Assembly: GCA_040776985.1 (NCBI GenBank)
Contig: JAXGZL010000001.1
Span: 744,001 to 808,000, forward strand
DNA length: 64,000 nt
Reading direction: 5' to 3'
Origin: UBA6115 sp040776985
GTDB lineage: Bacteria; Bacillota; Clostridia; Christensenellales; Aristaeellaceae
A program made the position numbers and the translations under genes. The notes below the pieces were generated by a model. The model did not search any database. It was not told the DNA's origin and saw nothing but the letters and a program-made list of their open reading frames with translations. How positions within the stretch are numbered: the first letter of the stretch is position 1; each line of letters starts with the position of its first letter. Shown in pieces: positions 1-8,870 of this stretch.

Positions 1-2
1 GC

Positions 3-881
3 GTGTCCTCGGCGCTGCTGGCCTCCTCAGGCGCCATCGGCATCATCATCCCGCCCAGCATCGCCTATGTGGTCTATGCCTCCATCACCGGCACCTCGGT
101 GGCCAAGCTCTTCCTGGGCGGCTGGATTCCCGGCATTCTGCTGGGCGTGGCCTATGTCATCGCGGCCTCCTGGTCCTCCCGGAAGAACACCAACATCGTC
201 CGGGATGAAAAGGCCAACCCCAAGGAACGCCTGATCGCCTTCAAGGACGCCATCTGGGGTCTGCTGATGCCGGTTATCATCCTGGGCGGCATCTATGGCG
301 GCATTTTCACCCCCACCGAGGCGGCGGGCGTGGCCGTGATCTATGGCCTGATCGTGGGCCTATTCATCTACCGGGAGATCAAATGGAAGGACCTGGGCGG
401 GCTGTTCCTGGAGTCAGCGACTGGCTCCGCCACGGTGATGTACATCGTGGCCTGCGCGGGGCTGTTCACCTATGCCCTGTCCACCTCCCAGGTGGCCGGC
501 ACCCTGACGGACGCCATCCTGTCCATCAGCAACAGCAAGCTGGTCCTGATGCTGATCATCAACGTGATCTTCCTGATCGCCGGCTGCTTTGTGGATGCCA
601 ACTCCGCCTTCTATATCCTGTTGCCCATCATCACCCCCATCGCCATCGCGCTGAAAATTGACCTGGTGCACCTGGGCGTGTTCCTGACGGTCAACCTGGC
701 CATCGGCCAGATCACGCCGCCGGTGGGCGTCAACCTCTACGCGGCAGCGGCTGTGGGCAACCTCAGCGCCGGAACCATCATCAAAAAGATCACCCCCTTT
801 GTGGTCTGTGGTATCGCGGCGCTGCTGATCATCACCTATATCCCGCAGTTGACCATGGTGCTGGTGAACCTGCTGAACTGA
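3..881 (+). CDS. dctM: TRAP transporter large permease (DctM), 5' truncated by window edge
   Basis: This is the C-terminal part of a DctM-type permease, the large membrane subunit of a tripartite ATP-independent periplasmic (TRAP) importer for organic acids. The frame is open from the first base, so the true start lies left of the window; the GTG at position 3 is internal. Several hydrophobic segments are visible, with the DctM-typical GIIIPPSIAYVVYA near the left edge, FTPTEAAGVAV in the middle and QITPPVGVNLY near the end. A hairpin follows the stop, then the dehydrogenase genes. The neighbouring catabolic genes suggest that it imports their substrate; that link is inferred. Confidence 0.93.
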   Translation: MSSALLASSGAIGIIIPPSIAYVVYASITGTSVAKLFLGGWIPGILLGVAYVIAASWSSRKNTNIVRDEKANPKERLIAFKDAIWGLLMPVIILGGIYGGIFTPTEAAGVAVIYGLIVGLFIYREIKWKDLGGLFLESATGSATVMYIVACAGLFTYALSTSQVAGTLTDAILSISNSKLVLMLIINVIFLIAGCFVDANSAFYILLPIITPIAIALKIDLVHLGVFLTVNLAIGQITPPVGVNLYAAAAVGNLSAGTIIKKITPFVVCGIAALLIITYIPQLTMVLVNLLN

Positions 882-886
882 TGCTG

Positions 887-916
887 AAGGCGGCATGGCC
901 TGGCCATGCCGCCTTT
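887..916 (+). terminator. Hairpin after dctM, possible weak terminator
   Basis: A perfect 13-bp stem (AAGGCGGCATGGC with its complement) closes on the three-base loop CTG. The T tail is only about three bases, so it may attenuate rather than fully stop transcription into the downstream catabolic genes. Confidence 0.55.
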
Positions 917-940
917 GCCTGACCTGACGCTGGAGTAAGC

Positions 941-1828
941 ATGGCAAAAACCCTGGGTTTCATCGGCCTTGGCGCCATGGGTTTCCCCATGGCCAGGAAC
1001 ATCCTGAAAAAAGGCCCGGAAAAGCTGCTGGTCTATGATGTGATGCCGGGCAAGGCGGACAGCCTGGCCGCGGAAGGGGCGCTTGCCGCGCCTTCTGATG
1101 TGGCGGTGATGGAGGTGGCGGACCTGCTCTTCCTCTGTCTGCCCACCAATGCCCTGGTGGAACAGGCCCTGGACAAGGCTATCCAGCTCATGAAAAGCGG
1201 CAGCTGCGTGGTGGATTTTTCCTCCACTGCCCCCGGCATTGTGCAGGCTGCCTCAAAGGCCGCCAAAGCAAAAGGCCTGATGGTGGTGGATGCCCCGGTT
1301 TCTGGCGGCAGCTGGGGGGCGGAGGCGGGCACGCTGGCCGTCATGTGCGGCGGCGAGGAAGCGGCCTTCGCCCTGGCGGAGCCCTACCTGAAGCGGGTGG
1401 GCAGCACCGTCAGCCACCTGGGCCCGTCAGGGGCGGGTGACCTCACCAAAATCATCAACAACATGCTGGTGGGCATCCATCTGGATGCCCTGGCGGAGGG
1501 GCTTGCCTTTGCGAAGAAGGCGGGGCTGGACCCAAACAAGGTGTTTGAGGCCATCCGCCACGGCTTTGCCGGCAGCGCCGTGATGGAGGCCAAGGCCCCC
1601 CTGATGCTCAGCCATGACTTTGAGCCCCGGGCCCGCCTGGCGGTGCACCTGAAGGACCTGGACAACGCCCGGCAAACGGCGCAGGCCCTGGGGGTATCAA
1701 TCCCCCTGAGTGAAACGGCCCGTCAGCACATGGCGGCGCTGTGTGGGCAGGGGCACCAGGACCTGGACCAGGCGGCCATGGTGCTGGGCCATGAGGAACG
1801 CATGGGCGTTGACGTCTCGGCCCAATAA
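941..1828 (+). CDS. Beta-hydroxyacid dehydrogenase (3-hydroxyisobutyrate / tartronate semialdehyde reductase family)
   Basis: A 295-aa NAD(P)-dependent oxidoreductase of the beta-hydroxyacid dehydrogenase family, which interconverts short 3-hydroxyacids and their semialdehydes. Visible are the N-terminal dinucleotide fold GFIGLGAMG (residues 6-14), the substrate-binding DAPVSGG (118-124) and the catalytic Lys170 in GAGDLTKIINN. Length is normal for the family. It lies between a TRAP permease and a threonine-dehydrogenase-like gene, so the substrate is probably the imported acid or a product of it. Family members (GarR, MmsB, GlxR) cannot be told apart by eye. Confidence 0.88.
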   Translation: MAKTLGFIGLGAMGFPMARNILKKGPEKLLVYDVMPGKADSLAAEGALAAPSDVAVMEVADLLFLCLPTNALVEQALDKAIQLMKSGSCVVDFSSTAPGIVQAASKAAKAKGLMVVDAPVSGGSWGAEAGTLAVMCGGEEAAFALAEPYLKRVGSTVSHLGPSGAGDLTKIINNMLVGIHLDALAEGLAFAKKAGLDPNKVFEAIRHGFAGSAVMEAKAPLMLSHDFEPRARLAVHLKDLDNARQTAQALGVSIPLSETARQHMAALCGQGHQDLDQAAMVLGHEERMGVDVSAQ

Positions 1829-1860
1829 GCGAAAGACACATAACCAAAGGAGAAAGAACA

Positions 1861-2907
1861 ATGGCGGACAACAGGATGCAGGGCATCGTCAAGCAGCAGA
1901 CCGGCCCCGGCCTGGTGTACAGGACGGATTTGCCACGCCCTGTCATCAAAGAGGATGAGGTGCTGTTCAAAGTGAAGGCGGCAGCCGTCTGCGGTACGGA
2001 CATCCACATTGACGAATGGAACGAATGGGCCCGCACCCGCATCAAGCCCCCGGTGGTCGTTGGCCACGAGGTATGCGGCGAGGTGGTGGAGGTGGGCAGC
2101 CAGGTCACCAACCTCAAGGTGGGGGACCGGGTGGCGGTGGAGACCCATGTGGCCTGCTACAACTGCCAGCTTTGCGGCATGGGCATGCCCCATATCTGCC
2201 CCCACCAGGACATCTACGGCGTCACCATTCCGGGCGGTTTTGCGGAGTATTCCAAGGTGCGCGCGGACGTGTGCGTGAAGCTGCCCGAGGGCATCACCGA
2301 TGAAATGGGCGCGATGCTGGAGCCCATGGGCGCGGGCGTCCACGGGGTGGAGCTGGGTCAGGTGAAGGACAAAACGGTTTACATCAACGGCTGCGGCCCC
2401 ATTGGCCTGATGGCCATCGGCGCCTGCAAGGTACATGGCGCGAAGCGAATCATCGCCTCCGACATCTTTGAGGATAAGCTGACAGTCGCCAGCGAGATGG
2501 GGGCAGACCTCACCCTCAACGCCAGGATGGAGGATGTGGTGGCCCGGGTCCAGGCGGAAACAGCAGGCCTGGGGGCGGATGTGGCCATTGACTTTACCGG
2601 CAGTGGCCGGGCCATCATCAGCGCCCTGCGCGCCGTGCGCAAGGGGGGCATGCTGGTGCTGGTGGGATTGCCTGACGGCGAAATCCCCATCAACCTGAGC
2701 GAGGACTTGATTTACAAGGAAATCACCGTCACCGGCGTTGCAGGCCGGCTGATGTATGAAACCTGGGAGGACTGCATCAGGATTCTCCAGGACCCGCGCT
2801 TTACCCTGGAGCCGGTCATCGGCGGCAGGTACAAGCTGGCTGACTTTGAGAAGGCCTTCGCGGCCATCCGGGGCGGCGCAGCGGGTAAGATGTTATTGAT
2901 TCCCTGA
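1861..2907 (+). CDS. Zinc-dependent dehydrogenase, L-threonine 3-dehydrogenase-like
   Basis: A 348-aa medium-chain dehydrogenase. Catalytic-zinc ligands are visible as Cys44 in AAVCGTDIHI and the GHE at 68-70; a structural-zinc set lies at Cys98, Cys101, Cys104 and Cys112. The Rossmann motif NGCGPIGLMA is at about 173-182. CGTDIHIDEWNEW and the later YETWEDCIRIL resemble threonine dehydrogenase (Tdh) more than sorbitol or butanediol dehydrogenases. No 2-amino-3-ketobutyrate ligase gene is adjacent, so the real substrate could be another hydroxy acid or polyol. A good AGGAG site precedes the ATG. Confidence 0.85.
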   Translation: MADNRMQGIVKQQTGPGLVYRTDLPRPVIKEDEVLFKVKAAAVCGTDIHIDEWNEWARTRIKPPVVVGHEVCGEVVEVGSQVTNLKVGDRVAVETHVACYNCQLCGMGMPHICPHQDIYGVTIPGGFAEYSKVRADVCVKLPEGITDEMGAMLEPMGAGVHGVELGQVKDKTVYINGCGPIGLMAIGACKVHGAKRIIASDIFEDKLTVASEMGADLTLNARMEDVVARVQAETAGLGADVAIDFTGSGRAIISALRAVRKGGMLVLVGLPDGEIPINLSEDLIYKEITVTGVAGRLMYETWEDCIRILQDPRFTLEPVIGGRYKLADFEKAFAAIRGGAAGKMLLIP

Positions 2908-2930
2908 AAAACCGACCAAAGGAGGAAAAC

Positions 2931-3410
2931 ATGGAACCAGTTGTAACCGGCAGCGTTGGCAAGGTGCACGCCTTCCGCATTGAGACGGGCGAGCCTTTCC
3001 TGGAGACGCTTCAAAAGGTCTGCGAAGATCACAACATCAAAAACGGCGTGATCCTGAGCTGCATGGGCAGCCTGGACGGCGCCCGCTTCTTTGCCCCGGT
3101 GGAAATCCCGGGCAAGAAATTCCCCTATGGCTATGGCGACCCCACGGTTTTAACCGGGCCCATTGAACTGTATGGGGCCACCGGCTTCATCAGCCATGGC
3201 GAAAAGGACGAGGTGCTGCTGCATGTGCATGTGTCCCTGGGCGACAGCGAGGGCAAGGGCTATGTGGGACACCTGATTGACGGCAACATCGCCCTGTTCA
3301 CCATTGACGTGGTGCTGATGGAAATCGAAGGCATCAACATGGGCCGCAAATACTATGAAGATCTGGGCGTCTACCTGTTTGCGCCCGGCAAGAAGGAAGG
3401 AAAGGATTAA
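2931..3410 (+). CDS. PPC/DUF296 domain protein
   Basis: A 159-aa single-domain protein of the PPC (DUF296) family. These are small oligomeric proteins, related to the plant AT-hook PPC domain, whose bacterial role is poorly defined. Family-like signals are VHAFRIETGEPF near residue 12, the His-rich strand LLHVHVSLGD and the following VGHLIDGNIA, which probably forms a metal site. There is no DNA-binding AT-hook. It sits one base upstream of the E1alpha gene and is evidently co-transcribed with it, so a role in regulating or assisting the oxo-acid complex is possible but unproven. Confidence 0.75.
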   Translation: MEPVVTGSVGKVHAFRIETGEPFLETLQKVCEDHNIKNGVILSCMGSLDGARFFAPVEIPGKKFPYGYGDPTVLTGPIELYGATGFISHGEKDEVLLHVHVSLGDSEGKGYVGHLIDGNIALFTIDVVLMEIEGINMGRKYYEDLGVYLFAPGKKEGKD

Positions 3411-3411
3411 G

Positions 3412-4404
3412 ATGGCGAAGAAGAAGTACGAGAAAGGCTTCCTGGTGGATCTCTACCGCCGGATGCTGCGCATCCGCAAGTTTGAAGAGCAGGCCAAGGA
3501 ATGCTTTACCAAGGGCATGCTGGCCGGCAACATCCACCTGGCCATCGGCCAGGAAGCCACCGAGGTGGGCGCCTGCGCGGCGCTGAAGGACAGCGACTAC
3601 ATCACCGGCACCCACCGGGGCCACGGGCAGTGCATTGCCAAGGGCGCAAGGACGGACCTGATGATGGCGGAGCTGTTTGGCAAAAAGACCGGCTACTGCC
3701 AGGGCAAGGGCGGCTCCATGCACATTGTGGACGCCAAACTGGGCATTCTGGGCGCCAACGGCATCGTGGGCGCCGGCATCCCGATTGCCACCGGCGCTGC
3801 CTATGCTTCCAAGGTCTGGGGGGATGACGCGGTGACGCTGTGCTTCTTTGGCGACGCGGCGGCCAACCAGGGCACCTTCCATGAGGCCATCAACATGGGC
3901 GCCGCCTGGGACCTGCCGGTGATCTACCTGTGTGAGAACAACAAGTACGGCGTGTCCACCGACATCAGCCAGGTGACCAACAACGAGTTCCTGGCCGAGC
4001 GCGCCGCCGCCTACAACATCCCCGGCGTCACCGTTGACGGCAACGACGTGCTGGCGGTGTATGAGGCCACCAAAACCGCCGTGGAGCGCGCCCGCAAGGG
4101 GGAGGGCCCCACGCTGATTGAGTGCATGACCTACCGCCACGAGGGCCACTACTGCGGCGACCAGGCGGGCTACCGTCCCGGGGAGTACATGGAAGAGGCC
4201 ATGGCCCATGAGGCCATCCCCACCTTCCGCAAATATATGCTGGAGCAGGGCGTGAAGGAAGAGGAGATTGTGAAGGTGGAAGAGGAAATCACCCAGGAGA
4301 TCGAGGCGGCCTACCGCTTTGCGGACGAGTCCCCCTATCCCGAGGTTTCCGAGGCATTCACCGATGTGTATAGCATGGACAATGAGAGGAGCGTGCTGAG
4401 ATGA
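3412..4404 (+). CDS. acoA: 2-oxo acid/acetoin dehydrogenase E1 component, alpha subunit
   Basis: Thiamine-diphosphate E1 alpha subunit, 330 aa from the ATG at 3412. The frame is open further upstream, but the GGAAGGAAAGG ribosome site sits correctly for this ATG and the translation then starts MAKKKYEKGF. The TPP/Mg motif is GDAAANQGTFHEAINMG followed by IYLCENN. The length fits acetoin dehydrogenase alpha (about 325 aa) better than pyruvate dehydrogenase alpha (about 365 aa). It overlaps the E1 beta gene by four bases. The complex decarboxylates a 2-oxo acid or acetoin and passes an acyl group to the E2 lipoyl arm. Confidence 0.9.
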   Translation: MAKKKYEKGFLVDLYRRMLRIRKFEEQAKECFTKGMLAGNIHLAIGQEATEVGACAALKDSDYITGTHRGHGQCIAKGARTDLMMAELFGKKTGYCQGKGGSMHIVDAKLGILGANGIVGAGIPIATGAAYASKVWGDDAVTLCFFGDAAANQGTFHEAINMGAAWDLPVIYLCENNKYGVSTDISQVTNNEFLAERAAAYNIPGVTVDGNDVLAVYEATKTAVERARKGEGPTLIECMTYRHEGHYCGDQAGYRPGEYMEEAMAHEAIPTFRKYMLEQGVKEEEIVKVEEEITQEIEAAYRFADESPYPEVSEAFTDVYSMDNERSVLR

Positions 4405-5390
4405 GCAGAAGGATTAGTGTCAGCGCGGCCATCCGCGAAGGCGTTCTGGAAGAAATGCGCCGGGACCCCAATGTGATGGTGCTGGGCGAAGACGTGGCGG
4501 TGATGGGCGGTACCTTTGCCCTGACCCGTGGTTTCCTGGAGGAGTTTGGCCCCCTGCGGGTGCGGGATACCCCCATTTCCGAATCCGGATTTATGGGGAT
4601 GGCGGTGGGCATGGCCATGCGTGGCATGCGGCCCATTGTGGAACTGATGTACAACGACTTCATCGCCGTGTCCCTGGACCCGCTGATGAACCAGGCAGCC
4701 AAGCTGCGCTACATGACCGGCGGCCAGATCACCATTCCCATGGTGATGCGTGCCCCCATGGGCGCGGGCCGGCGCAATGCCGGGCAGCATTCCCAGTGCC
4801 TGGAGGCGCTGTTCATGCACATTCCGGGGCTGAAGCTGGTCTGCCCGTCAACCGCCTATGACGCCAAGGGCCTGATCAAGACTGCCATCAGGGACAATGA
4901 CCCGGTGGTGGTGCTGGAGCACAAGCTGCTCTACGCCCGCAAGTTTGAGATGCCGCCGGAGGACGAGGAGTACACCATCCCCCTGGGCAAGGCAGACATC
5001 AAGCGGGAGGGCAAGGACATCACCATCCTCACCTGGTCCCGTCAGGTGCACTTCGCCCTGGAGGCGGCCGAGACCCTGCAGAAGGAAAACGGCATCTCCT
5101 GCGAGGTGGTGGATCTCCGGACCCTGGTGCCCCTGGACTGGGAGACCGTCAACGCCTCCGTGAAGAAAACCCATAACGTGCTGACCCTGGAAGAGGGCGT
5201 CATGCGCGCGGGCGTGGGGGCGGACCTGTCCGCCCAGATCACCGAGACCCTGTTTGACGAGCTGGACTCCCCGGTGAACCGGGTGGCCGGCGCCAATGTG
5301 GTGTCCCCCTTCAGCCCGCCGCTGGAAGACGCCGTGTTCCCGCAGCCCCAGGATGTGGTGGCAGCGGTGCGCAGGCAGCTGAACGTGTAA
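4401..5390 (+). CDS. acoB: 2-oxo acid/acetoin dehydrogenase E1 component, beta subunit
   Basis: A 329-aa transketolase-like E1 beta subunit that pairs with the preceding alpha subunit. Typical signals are VMVLGEDVAVMGGTFALTRG, the FGPLRVRDTPISESGFMG segment and the C-terminal transketolase-C domain containing VVDLRTLVPLDWETV. The start overlaps the alpha stop in ATGA, so translation is probably coupled. The E2 gene starts 12 bases downstream. As with the other subunits, pyruvate, acetoin or a branched 2-oxo acid could be the substrate; size and gene order favour the acetoin type. Confidence 0.9.
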   Translation: MSRRISVSAAIREGVLEEMRRDPNVMVLGEDVAVMGGTFALTRGFLEEFGPLRVRDTPISESGFMGMAVGMAMRGMRPIVELMYNDFIAVSLDPLMNQAAKLRYMTGGQITIPMVMRAPMGAGRRNAGQHSQCLEALFMHIPGLKLVCPSTAYDAKGLIKTAIRDNDPVVVLEHKLLYARKFEMPPEDEEYTIPLGKADIKREGKDITILTWSRQVHFALEAAETLQKENGISCEVVDLRTLVPLDWETVNASVKKTHNVLTLEEGVMRAGVGADLSAQITETLFDELDSPVNRVAGANVVSPFSPPLEDAVFPQPQDVVAAVRRQLNV

Positions 5391-5402
5391 GGGGAGAAAG
5401 CA

Positions 5403-6632
5403 ATGAGCAAACAAATTGTGATGCCCCAGTACGGGCTGACCATGGAAGAAGGGGCCGTTGAAAAATGGCTCATCAAGGAAGGGGACGTCATCAAGGAAGG
5501 CGATGTGATCGCCGAGATCGTCACCGATAAGCTGACCAACGACATGGTGAGCGAGGTTTCAGGCACGGTGCTTGCCCTTGTCGCCAAGGAGGGGGAGGAC
5601 ATCCCCGTCAAGGGCCTGCTGGCCATCGTGGGCGAGCCGGGGGAGAACATTGACCACCTGCTGGGCGATGGCGCCCCGGAGGAGACCCCCGCAGCTGCGG
5701 AAGCGGCCCCTGCCGCAGCCCCGGCCCCGGCGGCTGCCCCTGTGGCTTTGGCGCCTGGCGGCCGGGTGAAGATCTCCCCCTTTGCCAAAAAGGTGGCGGA
5801 GAAGAACGGGCTGGATTATTCCGCCCTGGCCGGCACCGGGCCTTCCGGGCGCATTGTGGTGAAGGATGTGGAGCGGGCCCTGGCCGCGGGCGTGGCCCCG
5901 GTGGCCGCCGCGGTTCCCGCCGGCGTGGTGGCTGTGGCCACGGCCGAGGACGAGGTGGTGAAGATGAGCAAGATGCGCAAGGTGGTTGCCGAGCGTATGA
6001 CGGCCTCCGCCCGGGAAATCCCCACCGTCACCCAGGACATCAAGGTGGATGTGACGAAGCTCCTGTCCCTGCGCGCCCAGATCAACGAGGGCCGGGAAGT
6101 GCGCATCTCCGTCAACGACTTTATCCTAAAGGCGGTGGCCAAGGCCATCCGTCAGCACATGGATGTGAACACCTCCCTGGATGCCGGCGGCAGCAGCATT
6201 ATCCGCCACCGGGGCATCCACCTGGGCATGGCGGTGTCCGTCCCCGGCGGCCTTCTGGTGCCGGTGATCCGGGACGCTGACACCAAGAGCCTGGAAACCC
6301 TGGCCAGCGAAGCCAGGGCGCTGGCGCTTGATGCCAGGGAAAACAGACTGGACCCGGCTGCCCTGCAGGGCTCCACCTTCACGGTGTCAAACCTGGGCAT
6401 GTACGGCATCACCAGCTTCACCCCCATCATCAACCAGCCCAACGCCGCCATCCTGGGCGTGTGCACGGCGGAGGATGTGGTGGCGCTGGACAAGGAAGGC
6501 AAGCTGTACAACAAAAAGGTGATGACCTTGAGCCTCACCTTTGACCACCGCCTGATTGACGGCGCTGAGGCGGCTGACTTTGAGAAGACCCTGAAACACC
6601 TGCTGGAGGATCCCCTCCAGGTGATTCTGTAA
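5403..6632 (+). CDS. acoC: Dihydrolipoamide acyltransferase (E2)
   Basis: E2 core of the complex, 409 aa. Domain order: N-terminal lipoyl domain (1-80) with the lipoylated Lys43 in VTDKLTN; an Ala/Pro-rich linker (about 95-118); a peripheral subunit-binding domain (about 122-160, ISPFAKKVAEKNGLDYS); a second Ala/Val linker; and the catalytic domain ending in FDHRLIDGAEAADF, with the active-site His at about 382. There is a single lipoyl domain. A lipoate ligase gene lies 2.2 kb downstream on the same strand and could modify Lys43. Confidence 0.92.
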   Translation: MSKQIVMPQYGLTMEEGAVEKWLIKEGDVIKEGDVIAEIVTDKLTNDMVSEVSGTVLALVAKEGEDIPVKGLLAIVGEPGENIDHLLGDGAPEETPAAAEAAPAAAPAPAAAPVALAPGGRVKISPFAKKVAEKNGLDYSALAGTGPSGRIVVKDVERALAAGVAPVAAAVPAGVVAVATAEDEVVKMSKMRKVVAERMTASAREIPTVTQDIKVDVTKLLSLRAQINEGREVRISVNDFILKAVAKAIRQHMDVNTSLDAGGSSIIRHRGIHLGMAVSVPGGLLVPVIRDADTKSLETLASEARALALDARENRLDPAALQGSTFTVSNLGMYGITSFTPIINQPNAAILGVCTAEDVVALDKEGKLYNKKVMTLSLTFDHRLIDGAEAADFEKTLKHLLEDPLQVIL

Positions 6633-6660
6633 ACAAGAAAGGACGGGATTTTCCACTATC

Positions 6661-8049
6661 ATGAAGAAAATCGTCGTATTGGGCGGCGGCCCGGGCGGCT
6701 ATGTGGCCGCCATCCGGGCTGCCCAGCTGGGGGCAGAGGTCACCCTGATTGAAAAAGACAAGGTGGGCGGCACCTGCCTGAACGTGGGCTGTGTGCCCAC
6801 CAAGGCCCTGCTGCATGCAGGGGAGATGTACCGCCAGATGAAGCATGACGCGGCGGACTATGGCGTTTTCGCCAAGGACCTGAGCTTTGACTGGACAAAG
6901 GTCATCGGCAAAAAGGACGCCGTGGTGAAACGCCTGGTGGGCGGCGTGTCCGGCCTGCTGAAGAAGAACAAGGTGAAGGTGATCCAGGGCACGGGCAAGC
7001 TGGGCAATGGCAAAACCGTCACCGTGACCGGGCCTGACGGAGCCAGCCAGAGCGTAGCTTACGACAAGCTGATCATCGCCACCGGCTCCCTGCCGGTGAT
7101 GCCCCCCATCCCTGGCGTCAAGGACAATGCGGACTGCATTGACTCCACCGGCGCCCTGGCCCTGGACAAGCTGCCGGGCGAGGTGCTGGTGATTGGCGGC
7201 GGCGTGATTGGGATTGAGTTTGCAAACGCCTTTGCCAACTTTGGCAGCAAGGTCACCGTCATTGAGATGACCTCCAAAATCCTGCCCATGATGGATGAGC
7301 AGCTCTCCAAGGACCTGCGCAAGCTCCTTGAAAAAGAGGGCATCGTCATCCACACGGATGCCAAGGTGCTTGGTGTTGAGAAAAAGGGCGGCAAAAGCGC
7401 CGTCAATGTGGAGATGAACGGCAAGACCGAGGTCTTCACCGCCGACAAGGTGCTGGTGGCTGTGGGCCGCCGGACGGACACGGCAGACCTGGGCCTGGAC
7501 GCCCAGGGCGTGAAGAATGACCGGGGCCGCATCACGGTGGATGATCACATGCAGACCAGCAAGCCGGATGTCTATGCCATTGGCGACTGCCTGGGTCAGG
7601 TGATGCTGGCCCATGTGGCCAGCGCCATGGGCGAGGTGGCTGCCGAGCATGCCATGGGGCATCAGGCCCGGTATGACGGCCGCACCAATGCCTCCTGCGT
7701 GTACACCACGCCGGAGTTTGCGGGCACGGGCTTTACGGAGGAAGAGCTGAAGGCGCAGAAGGTGGACTATCAGGTGGGGTTGTTCCCCCTGGTGGGCAAC
7801 GCCAAAACCCTGATTGAAAACGGCGGCGTGGGCCAGATCAAGGTGCTGTGCGGAAAGGAATACGGCGAGATTCTGGGCGTCCATATCCTGGGCCCCCGGG
7901 CCACCGACCTGATTGCGGAAGCGGCGCTGATGATCGGCATGGAGGCCACCGTGGACGAGGTGATCGCCACCATTCACGCCCATCCCACCGTGTCAGAGGC
8001 CGTCCGGGAGGCCACCCTGGCCACCCAGAAGCGGGCCATTCACATGTAA
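6661..8049 (+). CDS. lpdA: Dihydrolipoyl dehydrogenase (E3)
   Basis: A 462-aa FAD-dependent disulfide oxidoreductase that re-oxidises the lipoyl arm and makes NADH. Visible are the FAD fold GGGPGGYVAA (residues 8-17), the redox pair Cys39/Cys44 in GGTCLNVGC, the NAD-binding GGGVIGIEFA and the C-terminal catalytic HAHPTVSEAV. Full length for the family. It completes the E1alpha-E1beta-E2-E3 set and is followed by two tandem hairpins that end the operon. Confidence 0.95.
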   Translation: MKKIVVLGGGPGGYVAAIRAAQLGAEVTLIEKDKVGGTCLNVGCVPTKALLHAGEMYRQMKHDAADYGVFAKDLSFDWTKVIGKKDAVVKRLVGGVSGLLKKNKVKVIQGTGKLGNGKTVTVTGPDGASQSVAYDKLIIATGSLPVMPPIPGVKDNADCIDSTGALALDKLPGEVLVIGGGVIGIEFANAFANFGSKVTVIEMTSKILPMMDEQLSKDLRKLLEKEGIVIHTDAKVLGVEKKGGKSAVNVEMNGKTEVFTADKVLVAVGRRTDTADLGLDAQGVKNDRGRITVDDHMQTSKPDVYAIGDCLGQVMLAHVASAMGEVAAEHAMGHQARYDGRTNASCVYTTPEFAGTGFTEEELKAQKVDYQVGLFPLVGNAKTLIENGGVGQIKVLCGKEYGEILGVHILGPRATDLIAEAALMIGMEATVDEVIATIHAHPTVSEAVREATLATQKRAIHM

Positions 8050-8056
8050 TCTGAAT

Positions 8057-8083
8057 CAGGAAGGGGCGAACCGCCCCTTCCTG
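8057..8083 (+). terminator. First hairpin after lpdA
   Basis: A perfect 12-bp stem, CAGGAAGGGGCG with its complement, closes on the loop AAC. No T run follows, so on its own it is more an mRNA 3' barrier than a terminator; a second hairpin with a T tail follows ten bases later. Confidence 0.5.
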
Positions 8084-8092
8084 GCATCTTTC

Positions 8093-8122
8093 AAGGAGCT
8101 GGATATCAGATCAGCTCCTTTT
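8093..8122 (+). terminator. Rho-independent terminator after the oxo-acid dehydrogenase operon
   Basis: Arms AAGGAGCTG (8093-8101) and CAGCTCCTT (8112-8120) are followed by a short TTTT tail. With the hairpin just upstream it forms a tandem end to the complex operon. The next gene starts at 8142. Confidence 0.65.
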
Positions 8123-8141
8123 CTGAAACAATGGGGGAACC

Positions 8142-8870
8142 ATGGGAACGCTCAGCCTGTATCAGCTGGATAACGCAGGATTCGCGATCAAAACCCCGGA
8201 GGGCCTGTGGCTGGTGGACGCCCTGCATGAGGGGGCAAAGCAGTATGGCGGCACCAGCCAGGCGGCGCTGGCGCTGATCCGGCGATTAGCGGAAGGGATA
8301 AAAGAGCCTGTCCGCTTGCTGCTCACCCATTTGCATCAGGACCATGCCACCGCCGGGGCCATTCAGGCGTTTGCGGACAGCGCTCCCCTTCAGGTCTATG
8401 GCGCTGACCCGGCGCTTCAGGGGTGGGATCTGGGAAAGGCGGGGCTGCATCTGCTGCCCCTGGAGAAGGAGGCCGCCATTGGCAGTGACAGGATTTTTGC
8501 CCTGCCCCTGCCCCACCTGAACCCGCAGCAGTTCAACATCCTGCACACCGCCCTTTGCCTGAACATTCAGGGGAAAACCCTGTTTGTCTCCGGAGACGGC
8601 ATGATGGATGAGCGGATATATCAAAGGCATCAGGACAGGATCAGGGGCGTGGACGCCGCGGTTTGCCTGTACTCCTATGCCTTTACCCGGCGCAACCTGG
8701 CTTTTGTGAAGGAGCATATCGCCCCCGGGACACTGGTGGTGAACCATTTTCCGGAGGCGGCGCGGGATGAGTTTGACTCCCTGAACCGCTTCAGGGCCTT
8801 TGTGGAGAAGGCGGGGGAGGGGCTTTCCATCCTGCCCTTTGCCCGGGCGGGGGACAAGCTGGATGTCTGA
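8142..8870 (+). CDS. Metallo-beta-lactamase-fold hydrolase
   Basis: A 242-aa protein with the metal-binding signature THLHQDH at about residues 63-69, a later metal-ligand-like SGDG (in TLFVSGDGMMD) and NHFPEA near the C-terminus, the order expected of the metallo-beta-lactamase superfamily. There is no signal peptide, so it is cytoplasmic. Its last eight bases overlap the lipoate ligase start, so the two are translated together. The substrate is not evident; a thioester or other acyl hydrolase role next to lipoate metabolism is only a guess. Confidence 0.8.
   Translation: MGTLSLYQLDNAGFAIKTPEGLWLVDALHEGAKQYGGTSQAALALIRRLAEGIKEPVRLLLTHLHQDHATAGAIQAFADSAPLQVYGADPALQGWDLGKAGLHLLPLEKEAAIGSDRIFALPLPHLNPQQFNILHTALCLNIQGKTLFVSGDGMMDERIYQRHQDRIRGVDAAVCLYSYAFTRRNLAFVKEHIAPGTLVVNHFPEAARDEFDSLNRFRAFVEKAGEGLSILPFARAGDKLDV

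Noticed and set aside
6535..7983. 482-codon minus-strand frame opposite lpdA
   Set aside because: Shadow translation of dihydrolipoyl dehydrogenase; no recognisable domain.
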